64,000 bases of DNA from Verrucosispora sp. NA02020 (GTDB lineage Bacteria; Actinomycetota; Actinomycetes; Mycobacteriales; Micromonosporaceae), in contig NZ_CP054923.1 of the NCBI RefSeq assembly GCF_013364215.1, positions 4,960,001 through 5,024,000 of the forward strand, given 5' to 3'. The notes beneath the pieces are model-generated. The model saw nothing but the letters and a program-made list of their open reading frames with translations. It did not search any database and was not told where the DNA came from. A program made the position numbers and the translations under genes. Every line of letters begins with the position of its first letter. Position 1 is the first letter of the stretch. This document shows positions 1 to 7,201 of the stretch, one piece after another.

Positions 1-1
1 G

Positions 2-982
2 CGCGCGGCGGTCACGACGGCAGAGGAGCGGTTCGGCGGGATCGACGTGCTCGTCAACAGCGCGGGCCGTGGCTGGTACGGCTCGATCGAGGGGGCCCCG
101 GACGAGACCATCCGCCGCACGTTCGACCTCAACCTGTTCGCCGTGGTCGACGTGATCCGCGCGGTCCTGCCGGGTATGCGGGCACGCGGCGACGGCTGGA
201 TCGTGAACATGTCGTCGGTGGCCGGCCTCGTCGGCGCAGAGGGGTTCGGTTACTACGCGGCGGCGAAGTTCGCGATCGAAGGACTGTCGGAGACACTGCG
301 CCAGGAGGTCGCACCGTTCGGCGTACGCGTGCTCGCCGTGGAGCCGGGAGCGTTCCGCACCAGCGCCTTCTCCTACTTCCGCGACGAGCCCGTCACCGAG
401 ACCGTCGACGCCTACGTGCCGATGGTCGAGACCGTCAAGGCGGCTTTCGTGGACGCTGACGGCAAGCAGGCAGGTGACCCTGTTCGTGGTGTGCAGGCCG
501 TGATCAGCGCGATGAACGCTCCCGTTCCACCGCACCGGATCGTGCTCGGCAACTCCGGCTACGACGTCGTCGTCGCGATGCACGAGAACGCCCTCGCGGA
601 GCTGCGCGCGAACGAGAAGCTGTCCCGCAGCGCTGACTTCGAAGACCGGAGAACGGACATGAACGACATCACTCTCCCCCAGGCCGTCGACACCTTCGTC
701 GAGGCCACCAACGCGCACGACGTGAACGCGCTGGCCGCAGTCTTCAGCGACGGGGCCACCGTGCGTGATGACGGAAGGGTCTGGGCCGGCGAGGCCGAGA
801 TCCGCGAGTGGATCCAGGGGCATCTGATCAACCCCAAGATCGTGCTCACGCCGACCTCGTTCGCGGACGACCGGCTGGTGGCCTCCGGGGACGGCGACTT
901 CCCCGGCGGACCCCTGTCCTTCTCGTTCGTGTTCGGCATCAAGGACGACCAGGTCACCGACCTCGCGATCGCCCCCCTCTGA
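2..982 (+). CDS. Short-chain dehydrogenase/reductase running in frame into a SnoaL-like domain (5' end outside window)
   Basis: The reading frame is open from base 2, so the N-terminal Rossmann half (TGxxxGxG motif) lies outside the window. Visible SDR hallmarks are the NSAG motif, N in FDLNLF, the catalytic Ser in NMSSVAG, and YYAAAKFA with Tyr and Lys, followed by the PG of VEPGAF. After about residue 205 the frame continues without a stop into a 107-residue segment beginning at the ATG at 659. This segment looks like a SnoaL/NTF2-fold small protein (FVEATNAHDVNALAAVFSD). A GGAG lies about eight bases before that ATG, so the second part may be translated on its own or as a fusion. The substrate is unknown. 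The SDR identity is certain; the SnoaL label is probable. Confidence 0.85.
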   Translation, partial: RAAVTTAEERFGGIDVLVNSAGRGWYGSIEGAPDETIRRTFDLNLFAVVDVIRAVLPGMRARGDGWIVNMSSVAGLVGAEGFGYYAAAKFAIEGLSETLRQEVAPFGVRVLAVEPGAFRTSAFSYFRDEPVTETVDAYVPMVETVKAAFVDADGKQAGDPVRGVQAVISAMNAPVPPHRIVLGNSGYDVVVAMHENALAELRANEKLSRSADFEDRRTDMNDITLPQAVDTFVEATNAHDVNALAAVFSDGATVRDDGRVWAGEAEIREWIQGHLINPKIVLTPTSFADDRLVASGDGDFPGGPLSFSFVFGIKDDQVTDLAIAPL

Positions 983-989
983 TCCGTCC

Positions 990-1022
990 CGGCTGGGGGC
1001 AGCCTGAGGTCCGCCCCAGCCG
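990..1022. terminator. Bidirectional terminator-like hairpin between convergent genes
   Basis: CGGCTGGGG at 990-998 pairs with CCCCAGCCG at 1014-1022, a 9-bp GC-rich stem with a 15-base loop. It starts 8 bases after the stop of the SDR/SnoaL frame and lies between it and the convergent regulator gene. No T-run follows, as is common in actinomycetes. Confidence 0.6.
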
Positions 1023-1138
1023 TAACCGGCGAAGGCCAACTGCTCGATCGCGCACCCGGTCTCCTCGCGCAGCCTCGCAGAGGTCGCTCGCCGCGGCGAC
1101 GCCCGGCGGGCCCGCCCGCCGTGTCCAGACCGGTTCGT

Positions 1139-1726
1139 TCAGGTGGGCGGTGTCAGGGAGGGCGACAGGTGGGCGCGTTCGCCCTGGGCGCCGAAGAGCG
1201 TGAGCAGCTCCGCGGCCTGAGAGTCGGCGCTGCCGATCTGGTGCGGGATCCGGGTGTCGAACTCTGCGGCTTCGCCGGGGCCCAGCCGGTATTCCTGGTC
1301 ACCGAGGACGAGCCGGACATTTCCGTTGAGTACGTAGAACCATTCGTACCCCTCGTGGGTCTGCAGTGTCGTCGTGGCCGACTTCCCGGCCGGTGGATAG
1401 ATCACCTTGTAGGCCTGGATGCCTCCGGCACGTCTGGTCAACGGCACGACGGTGAAGCCGGATCGCCGTACCGGCCGCAGGTGGATGCGGGGATCGCCGG
1501 TGGGCGGGGCCGCGACCAGTTCGTCGAGCGCGACGCCGTGCGCCCGCGCCAGCGGCAGCAGTTGCTCCAGTGTCGGGCGCAGTTTCCCGTTCTCCAGACG
1601 CGAGAGCGTGCTTGCGGTCAGGCCGGTCTCCGCCGCCAAGGCGGCCAGCGAGATGTTCCGGGCCTGGCGTAGTGCGTGCAGGCGCGGGCCGACGCCCGCA
1701 AGGACGTCGTGCGACGTGGCGTTCAT
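1139..1726 (-). CDS. XRE-family transcriptional regulator with C-terminal cupin domain
   Basis: This is a 195-residue protein with a helix-turn-helix of the XRE type at about residues 13-70 (LHALRQARNISLAALAAETGLT, then STLSRLENGKLRPTLEQL). A cupin barrel follows at about 105-180 (HEGYEWFYVLNGNVRLVLGD, then GPGEAAEFDTRIPHQIG). The size and order are typical of the HTH-cupin regulators that sense small ligands and usually repress a neighbouring enzyme gene. It is divergent from the truncated hydrolase/methyltransferase genes, and a perfect 14-bp palindrome sits in the 80-bp intergenic region just outside its start. That makes it a likely autoregulator and regulator of the gene to the right. 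The ligand is unknown. Confidence 0.9.
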   Translation of the reverse strand: MNATSHDVLAGVGPRLHALRQARNISLAALAAETGLTASTLSRLENGKLRPTLEQLLPLARAHGVALDELVAAPPTGDPRIHLRPVRRSGFTVVPLTRRAGGIQAYKVIYPPAGKSATTTLQTHEGYEWFYVLNGNVRLVLGDQEYRLGPGEAAEFDTRIPHQIGSADSQAAELLTLFGAQGERAHLSPSLTPPT

Positions 1727-1735
1727 GAACCCATC

Positions 1736-1749
1736 TTGCGGATCCGCAA
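1736..1749. promoter_or_regulatory. Perfect 14-bp palindrome, candidate operator for the XRE-cupin regulator
   Basis: TTGCGGATCCGCAA is its own reverse complement. It begins 10 bases upstream of the regulator's start codon, in the intergenic region shared with the divergent hydrolase remnant. The placement fits an autoregulatory operator; binding is inferred. Confidence 0.55.
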
Positions 1750-1806
1750 CGTTTCTCGCAAATAGGCAACGCCGCTGGTCATGCTGGCAGCGGAGGTAGG
1801 CAACCG

Positions 1807-2091
1807 ATGCTCACATCAGCAGCAACTTCGAGATCAGCAACGCGGTGGTCGCGCACCGTCGCCGCAGGTCACGACGCGGTCACCCGGGACGACGCCGAGT
1901 TCGACCGTCAGTTCACGCACGAGACAGCCGACGTCGACGGCGTGAAGATGCACGACGTCACCGGCGGCACGGGCGAGCCGCTCGTCCTCCTGCACGGCGG
2001 GCCCCAGTCGGGGTACTCGTGGCGCGAGATCATGCCCACGCTCGTCACCACCGAGCTGGTGACCTTCTTCGCGGACGGGGCGGACCGATGA
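1807..2091 (+). pseudogene. Truncated alpha/beta-hydrolase (epoxide hydrolase-like N-terminus)
   Basis: This 94-residue frame has a good ribosome-binding site (GGAGGT, nine bases before the ATG). Residues 35-75 are the start of an alpha/beta-hydrolase: FDRQFTHETADVDGVKMHDV, then the oxyanion-hole motif LHGGPQSGYSWR. Family members run to about 290 residues and need the nucleophile elbow and catalytic His, none of which is present. The frame ends after a short tail (VTFFADGADR), with its TGA overlapping the ATG of the next gene. It most likely arose by an internal deletion that joined the first quarter of the gene to a few terminal codons. It may still serve to deliver ribosomes to the downstream methyltransferase. 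Confidence 0.7.
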
Positions 2092-2726
2092 CCGACGCGC
2101 TCAAGGCCGAAGCGTTCTGGGAACAGCACTACCGCGCCCGGCGCGGCGGCGGCACCGGGCACCCCAACCCGGTGTTGACAGAAACAGCCGAGACACTGCC
2201 TCCCGGCGATGCCCTCGACCTGGGATGCGGCGTCGGCGGCGACACCATCTGGCTTGCCCGGCAGGGCTGGCAGGTCACCGCTGTGGATATCTCCACCGCC
2301 GCCGTGGAAAGGGTGCGGGCACGCTCCCGACAACTCGGCATCGACGACCGGGTGACCGGCGAACAGCACGATCTGGCCCGGAGCTTCCCCCACCGGCAGT
2401 TCGACCTGATCTCCGCGCAGTACCTGCACACTCCCTTCACGCTGGATCGCGCGCGGGTACTGCGTACCGCGGCGCACGCGTTGCGTACCGGCGGTCATCT
2501 CCTGATCGTCGACCACGGCTCGACCGCACCCTGGTCGTGGAACAAGGCTCCCGACGCGCATTACCCCTCACCCGGCGAGACCGCAGCCGAGCTCGCCCTC
2601 GACCCGGACCGATGGTCCGTCGTACGCGCCGACACGCCGCACCGCCGGGCCACCGGACCGGGAGGCCGGACCGCCACCGTCACCGACAACGTTCTGCTCA
2701 TCCACCGACATGATCGGAGAAGCTGA
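2088..2726 (+). CDS. Class I SAM-dependent methyltransferase
   Basis: This is a 212-residue protein. Motif I is ALDLGCGVGGDTIWLA at about residue 41, the acidic motif II is VTAVDIS, and a post-I HDLARSFPHRQFDLISAQYLH segment matches the Methyltransf_11/25 fold of small-molecule or TehB-like methyltransferases. The N-terminal FWEQHYRARRG resembles that of the thiopurine/tellurite-type SAM enzymes. The ATG at 2088 overlaps the stop of the broken hydrolase gene by four bases, and the stop overlaps the start of the DinB-like gene, so the three are one transcription unit. The substrate cannot be read from the sequence. Confidence 0.88.
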   Translation: MTDALKAEAFWEQHYRARRGGGTGHPNPVLTETAETLPPGDALDLGCGVGGDTIWLARQGWQVTAVDISTAAVERVRARSRQLGIDDRVTGEQHDLARSFPHRQFDLISAQYLHTPFTLDRARVLRTAAHALRTGGHLLIVDHGSTAPWSWNKAPDAHYPSPGETAAELALDPDRWSVVRADTPHRRATGPGGRTATVTDNVLLIHRHDRRS

Positions 2727-3229
2727 TGTCGCCGACCGCCCGACCCAGGAGACGCAAGGACACCGGGCCCGCGTGGACCGCCCCCGGCGAGAAGGACACC
2801 CTGGTCGGCTTCATCGACTACCTCCGCAACGCGATCATGGACAAGGTCGCCGACGTACCGGAGCCCGAGGTCCGCACCGCCGGCGTACCCTCCGGCACCA
2901 GCCTCCTCGGGCTGATCAAACACGTGACCGCCGTCGAGAGGTTCTACTTCCTCGAAGAACCGATCACCAACATGCGCCGCACGTTCCAGCCCACTCGGGA
3001 CGACACCGTCGACGGCCTGCTCGCCGGCTACCGGGCGACGATCGCGCAGGCGAACCAGGTCATCGACACCTGGACCGATCTGACCCAGCCGGCACCCCGG
3101 CCGCCCGGCCGCGACGCCCTGCCGCCGTCGCAGCGATGGGTGCTGGTCCACATGATCGAGGAGATCGGACGCCACGCGGGGCACGCAGACATCATCCGCG
3201 AGAGGATCGACGGTTCCACCGGCCGCTGA
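2726..3229 (+). CDS. DinB-like protein (DUF664 family)
   Basis: This is a 167-residue protein of the DinB/YfiT four-helix fold, DUF664 subfamily. Matching features are the opening segment GEKDTLVGFIDYLRNAIMDKV, the helix LIKHVTAVERFYF carrying the first metal-binding His, and the closing MIEEIGRHAGHADIIRE with the two further His. Family members are metal-dependent thiol transferases or detoxification enzymes that in actinobacteria often use mycothiol; that role is inferred. It starts one base before the end of the methyltransferase stop codon (TGATG), so translation is coupled. The length is normal. Confidence 0.88.
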   Translation: MSPTARPRRRKDTGPAWTAPGEKDTLVGFIDYLRNAIMDKVADVPEPEVRTAGVPSGTSLLGLIKHVTAVERFYFLEEPITNMRRTFQPTRDDTVDGLLAGYRATIAQANQVIDTWTDLTQPAPRPPGRDALPPSQRWVLVHMIEEIGRHAGHADIIRERIDGSTGR

Positions 3230-3302
3230 CAGCCACTGCGGCCAGTCCCGATCCCGTCCAGGCCGATCTGGAACGGCGCTCGAAGCGGATCTGAAGACAG
3301 GT

Positions 3303-3335
3303 GGCGGGCCGGCTCCCTTGAGGATCCGGCCCGCC
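3303..3335. terminator. Bidirectional terminator-like hairpin
   Basis: GGCGGGCCGG at 3303-3312 pairs with CCGGCCCGCC at 3326-3335 across a 13-base loop. It lies between the convergent DinB-like and DUF4291 genes. Confidence 0.65.
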
Positions 3336-3347
3336 CATGTCGAGGTG

Positions 3348-3956
3348 TCACTGCGCTAGCGGGTGGCACAGATGACGGCGGCGATCGGCGCGGGGCAACG
3401 GGTACACCTGCTCGACCGGCAGCCGGGCGACGGCAGCCCGGTCGTCGCCGGCACGCACCAGGTCCCGGATCTGCCGCACGTCGGCGGTGACGTCGCGGAT
3501 GGCCACCACCCAGTCGTCGACGTACCCGGCGACGGCCGGACCGGAGAGCCCCACCTGCAACGACCGGTACGGCAGCGCCGCCAGGCGCAGGGACCGTTCC
3601 GGATCCCACTGCACCCGTACCGGGCTGGTCTTGAGCTGCCGCGACCAGGCCGTACGGTCGGCGTGCACCTCCGGGTCGTAGTGACTGAGGCAGGCCCGCT
3701 CCAACGCCCACTCGAAACCCTCGCGGCGCAGGTCCACGGCGAGCACCCGCTCCTGGCCCTCCTTGGTGGCCCAGCCGCAGCGGTACATCATCCACAGGAA
3801 CGACGGCTTGATCCACGTCATCCGTTCCCGCTTGAACGGGGCCACGAAGCGACCCGCCGCCACCGCCGGCTCCGCGATCTGCGGAGAATACGCCTGGTAG
3901 ACGGTGATGGTGTCGGCCGAGTATCGGGCGCGGATCTGACGCAGGGGTACGGACAT
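3348..3956 (-). CDS. DUF4291 family protein
   Basis: This is a protein of about 202 residues with the DUF4291 signature: an N-terminal [21 protein letters not shown], then [25 protein letters not shown], and later [11 protein letters not shown] and [11 protein letters not shown]. The family is widespread in bacteria and has no settled biochemical role. I chose the ATG of [10 protein letters not shown] at 3956, which fits the usual family N-terminus; an ATG ten codons upstream at 3986 is also possible. The gene runs towards the terminator at 3303-3335 and lies just downstream of the PPOX gene on the same strand, so the two may be co-transcribed. Confidence 0.85.
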   Translation of the reverse strand: MSVPLRQIRARYSADTITVYQAYSPQIAEPAVAAGRFVAPFKRERMTWIKPSFLWMMYRCGWATKEGQERVLAVDLRREGFEWALERACLSHYDPEVHADRTAWSRQLKTSPVRVQWDPERSLRLAALPYRSLQVGLSGPAVAGYVDDWVVAIRDVTADVRQIRDLVRAGDDRAAVARLPVEQVYPLPRADRRRHLCHPLAQ

Positions 3957-4014
3957 CCGCCGATCGTCGCCGACCCACCCGAGCACGAGCCACCGAATTC
4001 GGCGGCGCGAACCG

Positions 4015-4428
4015 TCACATGGAGAAGCGGTTCACCCGCTCGGGACGCAGCACGATGCGGACCACTCCCCCGCTGCGCCACTCGTCGACCAGGCTCTGAC
4101 GCGCCGGATCGCTCATGTCGTAATACCGCTCGGCGAGCCGGGTCGCCAACTCCACGCCACCGTCGTCGTGCAACGTGACCGGGCCCTCCACCGACACCCA
4201 GTGCTCGGGCTCGCCGGTCGGTGCGGCCACGACCACGGAGGCTCGGGGCCGCTCCCGGATCCGGTCCAGCTTCGGCGCGTCCGGCAGCGAGAACATCTGC
4301 AGATCCCCGTCGTCGGTGACCTCGAACCACACCGGGCGCGGCGCGGGCCAGCGGTCGCCCCGGGGCGCCACGGTGAGGAAGGCGTGCAGCGGCCGGGCGA
4401 GCAGGGCGAGATCCTCGTCGCGGAACAT
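4015..4428 (-). CDS. PPOX-class (pyridoxamine-phosphate-oxidase fold) F420-dependent-type enzyme
   Basis: This is a 137-residue protein with the split-barrel fold: [56 protein letters not shown], and the VSVEGPVTL strand. These match the short actinobacterial PPOX proteins that bind F420 or flavin. Whether the cofactor is F420 or FMN cannot be decided by eye. The start is the first ATG that gives a full barrel; the frame stays open far upstream, but that stretch is antisense to the epimerase and is not real. The gene is divergent from the epimerase, with a 96-bp spacer. Confidence 0.85.
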   Translation of the reverse strand: MFRDEDLALLARPLHAFLTVAPRGDRWPAPRPVWFEVTDDGDLQMFSLPDAPKLDRIRERPRASVVVAAPTGEPEHWVSVEGPVTLHDDGGVELATRLAERYYDMSDPARQSLVDEWRSGGVVRIVLRPERVNRFSM

Positions 4429-4524
4429 GACCACCAGCCTAGGACCGGTGGCGTACGCCCGCAGGCTTCTGCCGTCGGCGAAGAATCTTGGCATGCCGCG
4501 TACGCCGCTGCTTGGCTCGTGGAC

Positions 4525-5532
4525 ATGGAGATGCTGGTGTTGGGCGGCACGGCGTGGCTCGGGCACGAGGTCGCCCGGCAGGCGGTCGACCGGGGGTACG
4601 CCGTCACCTGCCTGGCCCGGGGCGAGAGCGGGACGGTACCGCCCGGCGCGGTCCTGGTGGCCGCCGACCGGGGCGATCCCGGCGCGTACGACGGGCTGCG
4701 CGACCGTGACTGGGACGCCGTCGTCGAGGTGTCGTGGCAGCCGCGCTTCGTGCGGGAGGCGCTGCGGGACCTGGGGGGCCGAGCCCGGCACTGGAGTTAC
4801 GTCTCCTCGGTCAGCGCCTACGCCGACCACGACACCCCCGGCGCCGACGAGTCGGCGCCCACGCTGCCCGCCACGAACCGCGACACGGTCGACCGCGAGG
4901 AGTACGGCGAGGCGAAGGCGGCCTGCGAACAGATCACCACGAGCGAGGTGGGCAACCGCGCCCTGGTGGCCCGCGCCGGGTTGATCGGCGGTCCGGGCGA
5001 CCACAGCGGCCGGACCGGCTACTGGGTCGCCCGCGCCGCCCGCGACCCCGACACACCGCTGCTCGTACCGCGTGATCCCGACCTGTCGACCCAGGTCGTC
5101 GACGTCCGCGACCTGGCCGCCTGGCTGCTCGACAGCGCGCAGGCCGGCACGGTCGGCACGGTCGGCACGTTCAACGCGGTCGGCCCGGCCGTACCCTTCG
5201 CCGAATGGATCGCCCGGTCCCGGGCCGTGGCCGGCCACACCGGTCCGCTCGTGCACGCCGACCCCGCCTGGCTGGTGGCGCAGGGAGTGGCCGAGTACAT
5301 GGGTCCGGAGTCGCTGCCGCTGTGGATCGCCGACCCGGCCGCACGCGGTTGGGCGGCCCGCAGCGGCGCGGCGGCCGAGGCCGCCGGTCTCCGCCACCGC
5401 CCGCGTACCGACCTGCTGGCCGACACCCTCGCCTGGGAACGTGCCGAAGGGCTGCACCGGGACCGCCGCGCCGGGCTGAGCAGCGCCCGGGAAGCCGCGC
5501 TGATCGACGCCCTGCGAGGTCTCGCCGGATGA
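4525..5532 (+). CDS. NAD-dependent epimerase/dehydratase family protein (extended SDR)
   Basis: This is a 335-residue extended SDR. The dinucleotide motif is [14 protein letters not shown] at residues 4-17. The catalytic region has YVSSVSAY with Ser and, further on, [10 protein letters not shown] with the Tyr-x3-Lys pair. [21 protein letters not shown] and the C-terminal [14 protein letters not shown] match the sugar-epimerase/reductase group seen in many actinomycetes. An in-frame tandem 9-base repeat encodes GTVGTVGT near residue 209. The ATG at 4525 is preferred; another ATG lies two codons later. The substrate is unknown, and nothing in the surroundings assigns a pathway. Confidence 0.85.
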   Translation: MEMLVLGGTAWLGHEVARQAVDRGYAVTCLARGESGTVPPGAVLVAADRGDPGAYDGLRDRDWDAVVEVSWQPRFVREALRDLGGRARHWSYVSSVSAYADHDTPGADESAPTLPATNRDTVDREEYGEAKAACEQITTSEVGNRALVARAGLIGGPGDHSGRTGYWVARAARDPDTPLLVPRDPDLSTQVVDVRDLAAWLLDSAQAGTVGTVGTFNAVGPAVPFAEWIARSRAVAGHTGPLVHADPAWLVAQGVAEYMGPESLPLWIADPAARGWAARSGAAAEAAGLRHRPRTDLLADTLAWERAEGLHRDRRAGLSSAREAALIDALRGLAG

Positions 5533-5917
5533 AGGTTGCCCTCTCGGGCTGCGGTCGGCGGTCGTTCGAAACGAGGCTGTGGTTCCGGACAATTAGCCGG
5601 ATCCGCGGGAGGACCGTCGTTGCCGTGGTCGATGCCCGCTTCGAATACTCGACACAAAAGAGCTTCGCCCTTACGCGCTGACGGCTCTCGGGAGGTGATC
5701 ATCGCGGCGGCGGACGGCGCTGTCCTGCTCGACGTCGCCGGCCGTCGCAGGTGTTCGCGCTCGCGGCGCAGTGCGGCGGCGGCTACCAGGTCCGGCTGGC
5801 GTCGCCCGACGGGCACCAGGTCCACACCCGCGAAGGGGTCCGACTGCAGCGGGGCAGCGACGACTACGAGAAAGTCGTACCGTCTTGCCTCGAACATGAG
5901 GGAAGGCTGATCAGCAG
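5533..5917. other. Intergenic stretch without a convincing gene
   Basis: These 385 bases carry short open frames, none of which has both a good start site and a recognisable protein. The part from about 5700 to 5900 keeps coding-like base periodicity and could be the remains of a small protein gene. It ends just before the lipoprotein start. Confidence 0.4.
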
Positions 5918-6673
5918 ATGCGACACCTTGGCCCAAGCGCTGGCAGTTCACTCGTCCTGCGTGGTACCGCGATGTCTCTCGGTGCGCTCCTCTTCGCAGG
6001 GTGTACGTCCCAAGCCGAATCGTCGGTCGAGCCGGCGGGTGAGCCGACGCAGGCTCAGGCTGCGTCCACCTACTTCGAGGAACCCGAGCAGATCGCCGGC
6101 ATCCCGAGATCACCGGATGCCTTTTCCTCTTGGCAAGCACGGGAAAACACGAACATGCTCAGGGCGTTCGTCGAGAAGCCAACCGACACCCTGAGTGAGG
6201 TTTACAACAGCGAGACCAGCCTCACCGATACGATCCAGATCAGTGCAGTAGCAGGCACGGTGATCGACCCACCCGAGACATTGGACTGGATGTTCGCAAA
6301 GGCTCGCGACTTGCAGGATGTCCGACCAGCGGATCCCAGACCTTGGGGCGGCACGGCCCGCTGTGGCAGAAGCGACGAGGCCATGACCTATACGGCCACG
6401 CTCTGCGGCTGGGCCGACAACCACAGTGCCGGGATGGTGACGTTTGTATCTCTTGAGATGAAAGATCGTCGTGCCGACTTCGCCATGGTGCGCACGCAGT
6501 TCCAGAAGGGCAGCGCTGGCCTTCTTCCTCGACACGTTCGTCTTGACCATCGGGAGACGCAGCATCAGGACGGACAAGTTGATCTCATCACAACTTGGAA
6601 TGCCGCACTGAGTCCCGAAGAATGCCTACACGCGGGACCATGTCGTCCGTTCCTCAGGGGGCACAGCCGATGA
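5918..6673 (+). CDS. Putative lipoprotein, unknown function
   Basis: This is a 251-residue protein with a type II signal peptide: basic N-terminus, hydrophobic SLGALLFAG, and a lipobox cysteine in FAGCTS at about residue 29. It should be lipid-anchored on the outside of the membrane. A Gln/Ala/Glu-rich spacer follows, and then a domain with two cysteines (GGTARCGRSD and TLCGWAD) and a hydrophobic strand GMVTFVSLEM, resembling the unassigned actinobacterial secreted proteins. The last 60 residues (RHVRLDHRETQHQDG onward) are less protein-like, so a frameshift near 6510 is possible. Its stop overlaps the ATG of the next gene (ATGA). Confidence 0.65.
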   Translation: MRHLGPSAGSSLVLRGTAMSLGALLFAGCTSQAESSVEPAGEPTQAQAASTYFEEPEQIAGIPRSPDAFSSWQARENTNMLRAFVEKPTDTLSEVYNSETSLTDTIQISAVAGTVIDPPETLDWMFAKARDLQDVRPADPRPWGGTARCGRSDEAMTYTATLCGWADNHSAGMVTFVSLEMKDRRADFAMVRTQFQKGSAGLLPRHVRLDHRETQHQDGQVDLITTWNAALSPEECLHAGPCRPFLRGHSR

Positions 6674-7131
6674 TCATCGATGAGATGCTGGTGCGCATAA
6701 ACGAGGGTGTCCAGTTGCACCACGGTCAGGGACGACGTGACGCCGCCCGCGACCTGTTCGCGCAGATCTGGGACGAGATCGGCGGCGAACACGGCGACCC
6801 CCTGCACGTGTGCGTTTTGGCGCATTCCATGGCCGACGTGCAGGACGACCCGCACCAGGAGTTGATCTGGGACACCCGGGCGCTGGCGGCGGCCGATCGG
6901 CTCACCGACGACCGGGCCGCGCAGGCCGGCGTACCCATGTCGGTTGCCGCCCTGTATCCCTCGCTGCACCTCAACCTGGGCGAGTGTCACCGCAAGCTCG
7001 GTGATCTCGGCCGTGCCCGCGAATGTCTCCAGCAGGCGCAGGCGGGTATCGGCGCGCTCGGTGACGACGACTACGGGCGACTGATCAAAGACGGCCTGGA
7101 GCGCTTGACGCGACAGTTGGCTGCCGAGTAG
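6670..7131 (+). CDS. Small TPR-like protein
   Basis: This is a 153-residue all-helical protein. The helices ARDLFAQIWDEIG, AHSMADVQDDPHQELIWDTRAL, LYPSLHLNLGECHRKLG and ARECLQQAQAGIGAL match the short tetratricopeptide-like proteins common in Micromonospora and Streptomyces. Their role is not established; they are often taken as protein-binding modules. The start is the ATG at 6670, which overlaps the stop of the lipoprotein gene by four bases, with AGGGGG about eight bases before it. It is convergent with the LAL regulator. Confidence 0.75.
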   Translation: MIIDEMLVRINEGVQLHHGQGRRDAARDLFAQIWDEIGGEHGDPLHVCVLAHSMADVQDDPHQELIWDTRALAAADRLTDDRAAQAGVPMSVAALYPSLHLNLGECHRKLGDLGRARECLQQAQAGIGALGDDDYGRLIKDGLERLTRQLAAE

Positions 7132-7201
7132 CCGCAGCTTGGTGCATCCCGCAGCCTTGCTGCCAGCCGTTGCCGCACGGTTTCCTGGTCGACGGTGGCG
7201 G

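Noticed and set aside
4429..5592. Long minus-strand frame continuous with the PPOX gene
   Set aside because: It is antisense to the epimerase and has no protein similarity. The PPOX barrel starts at 4428.
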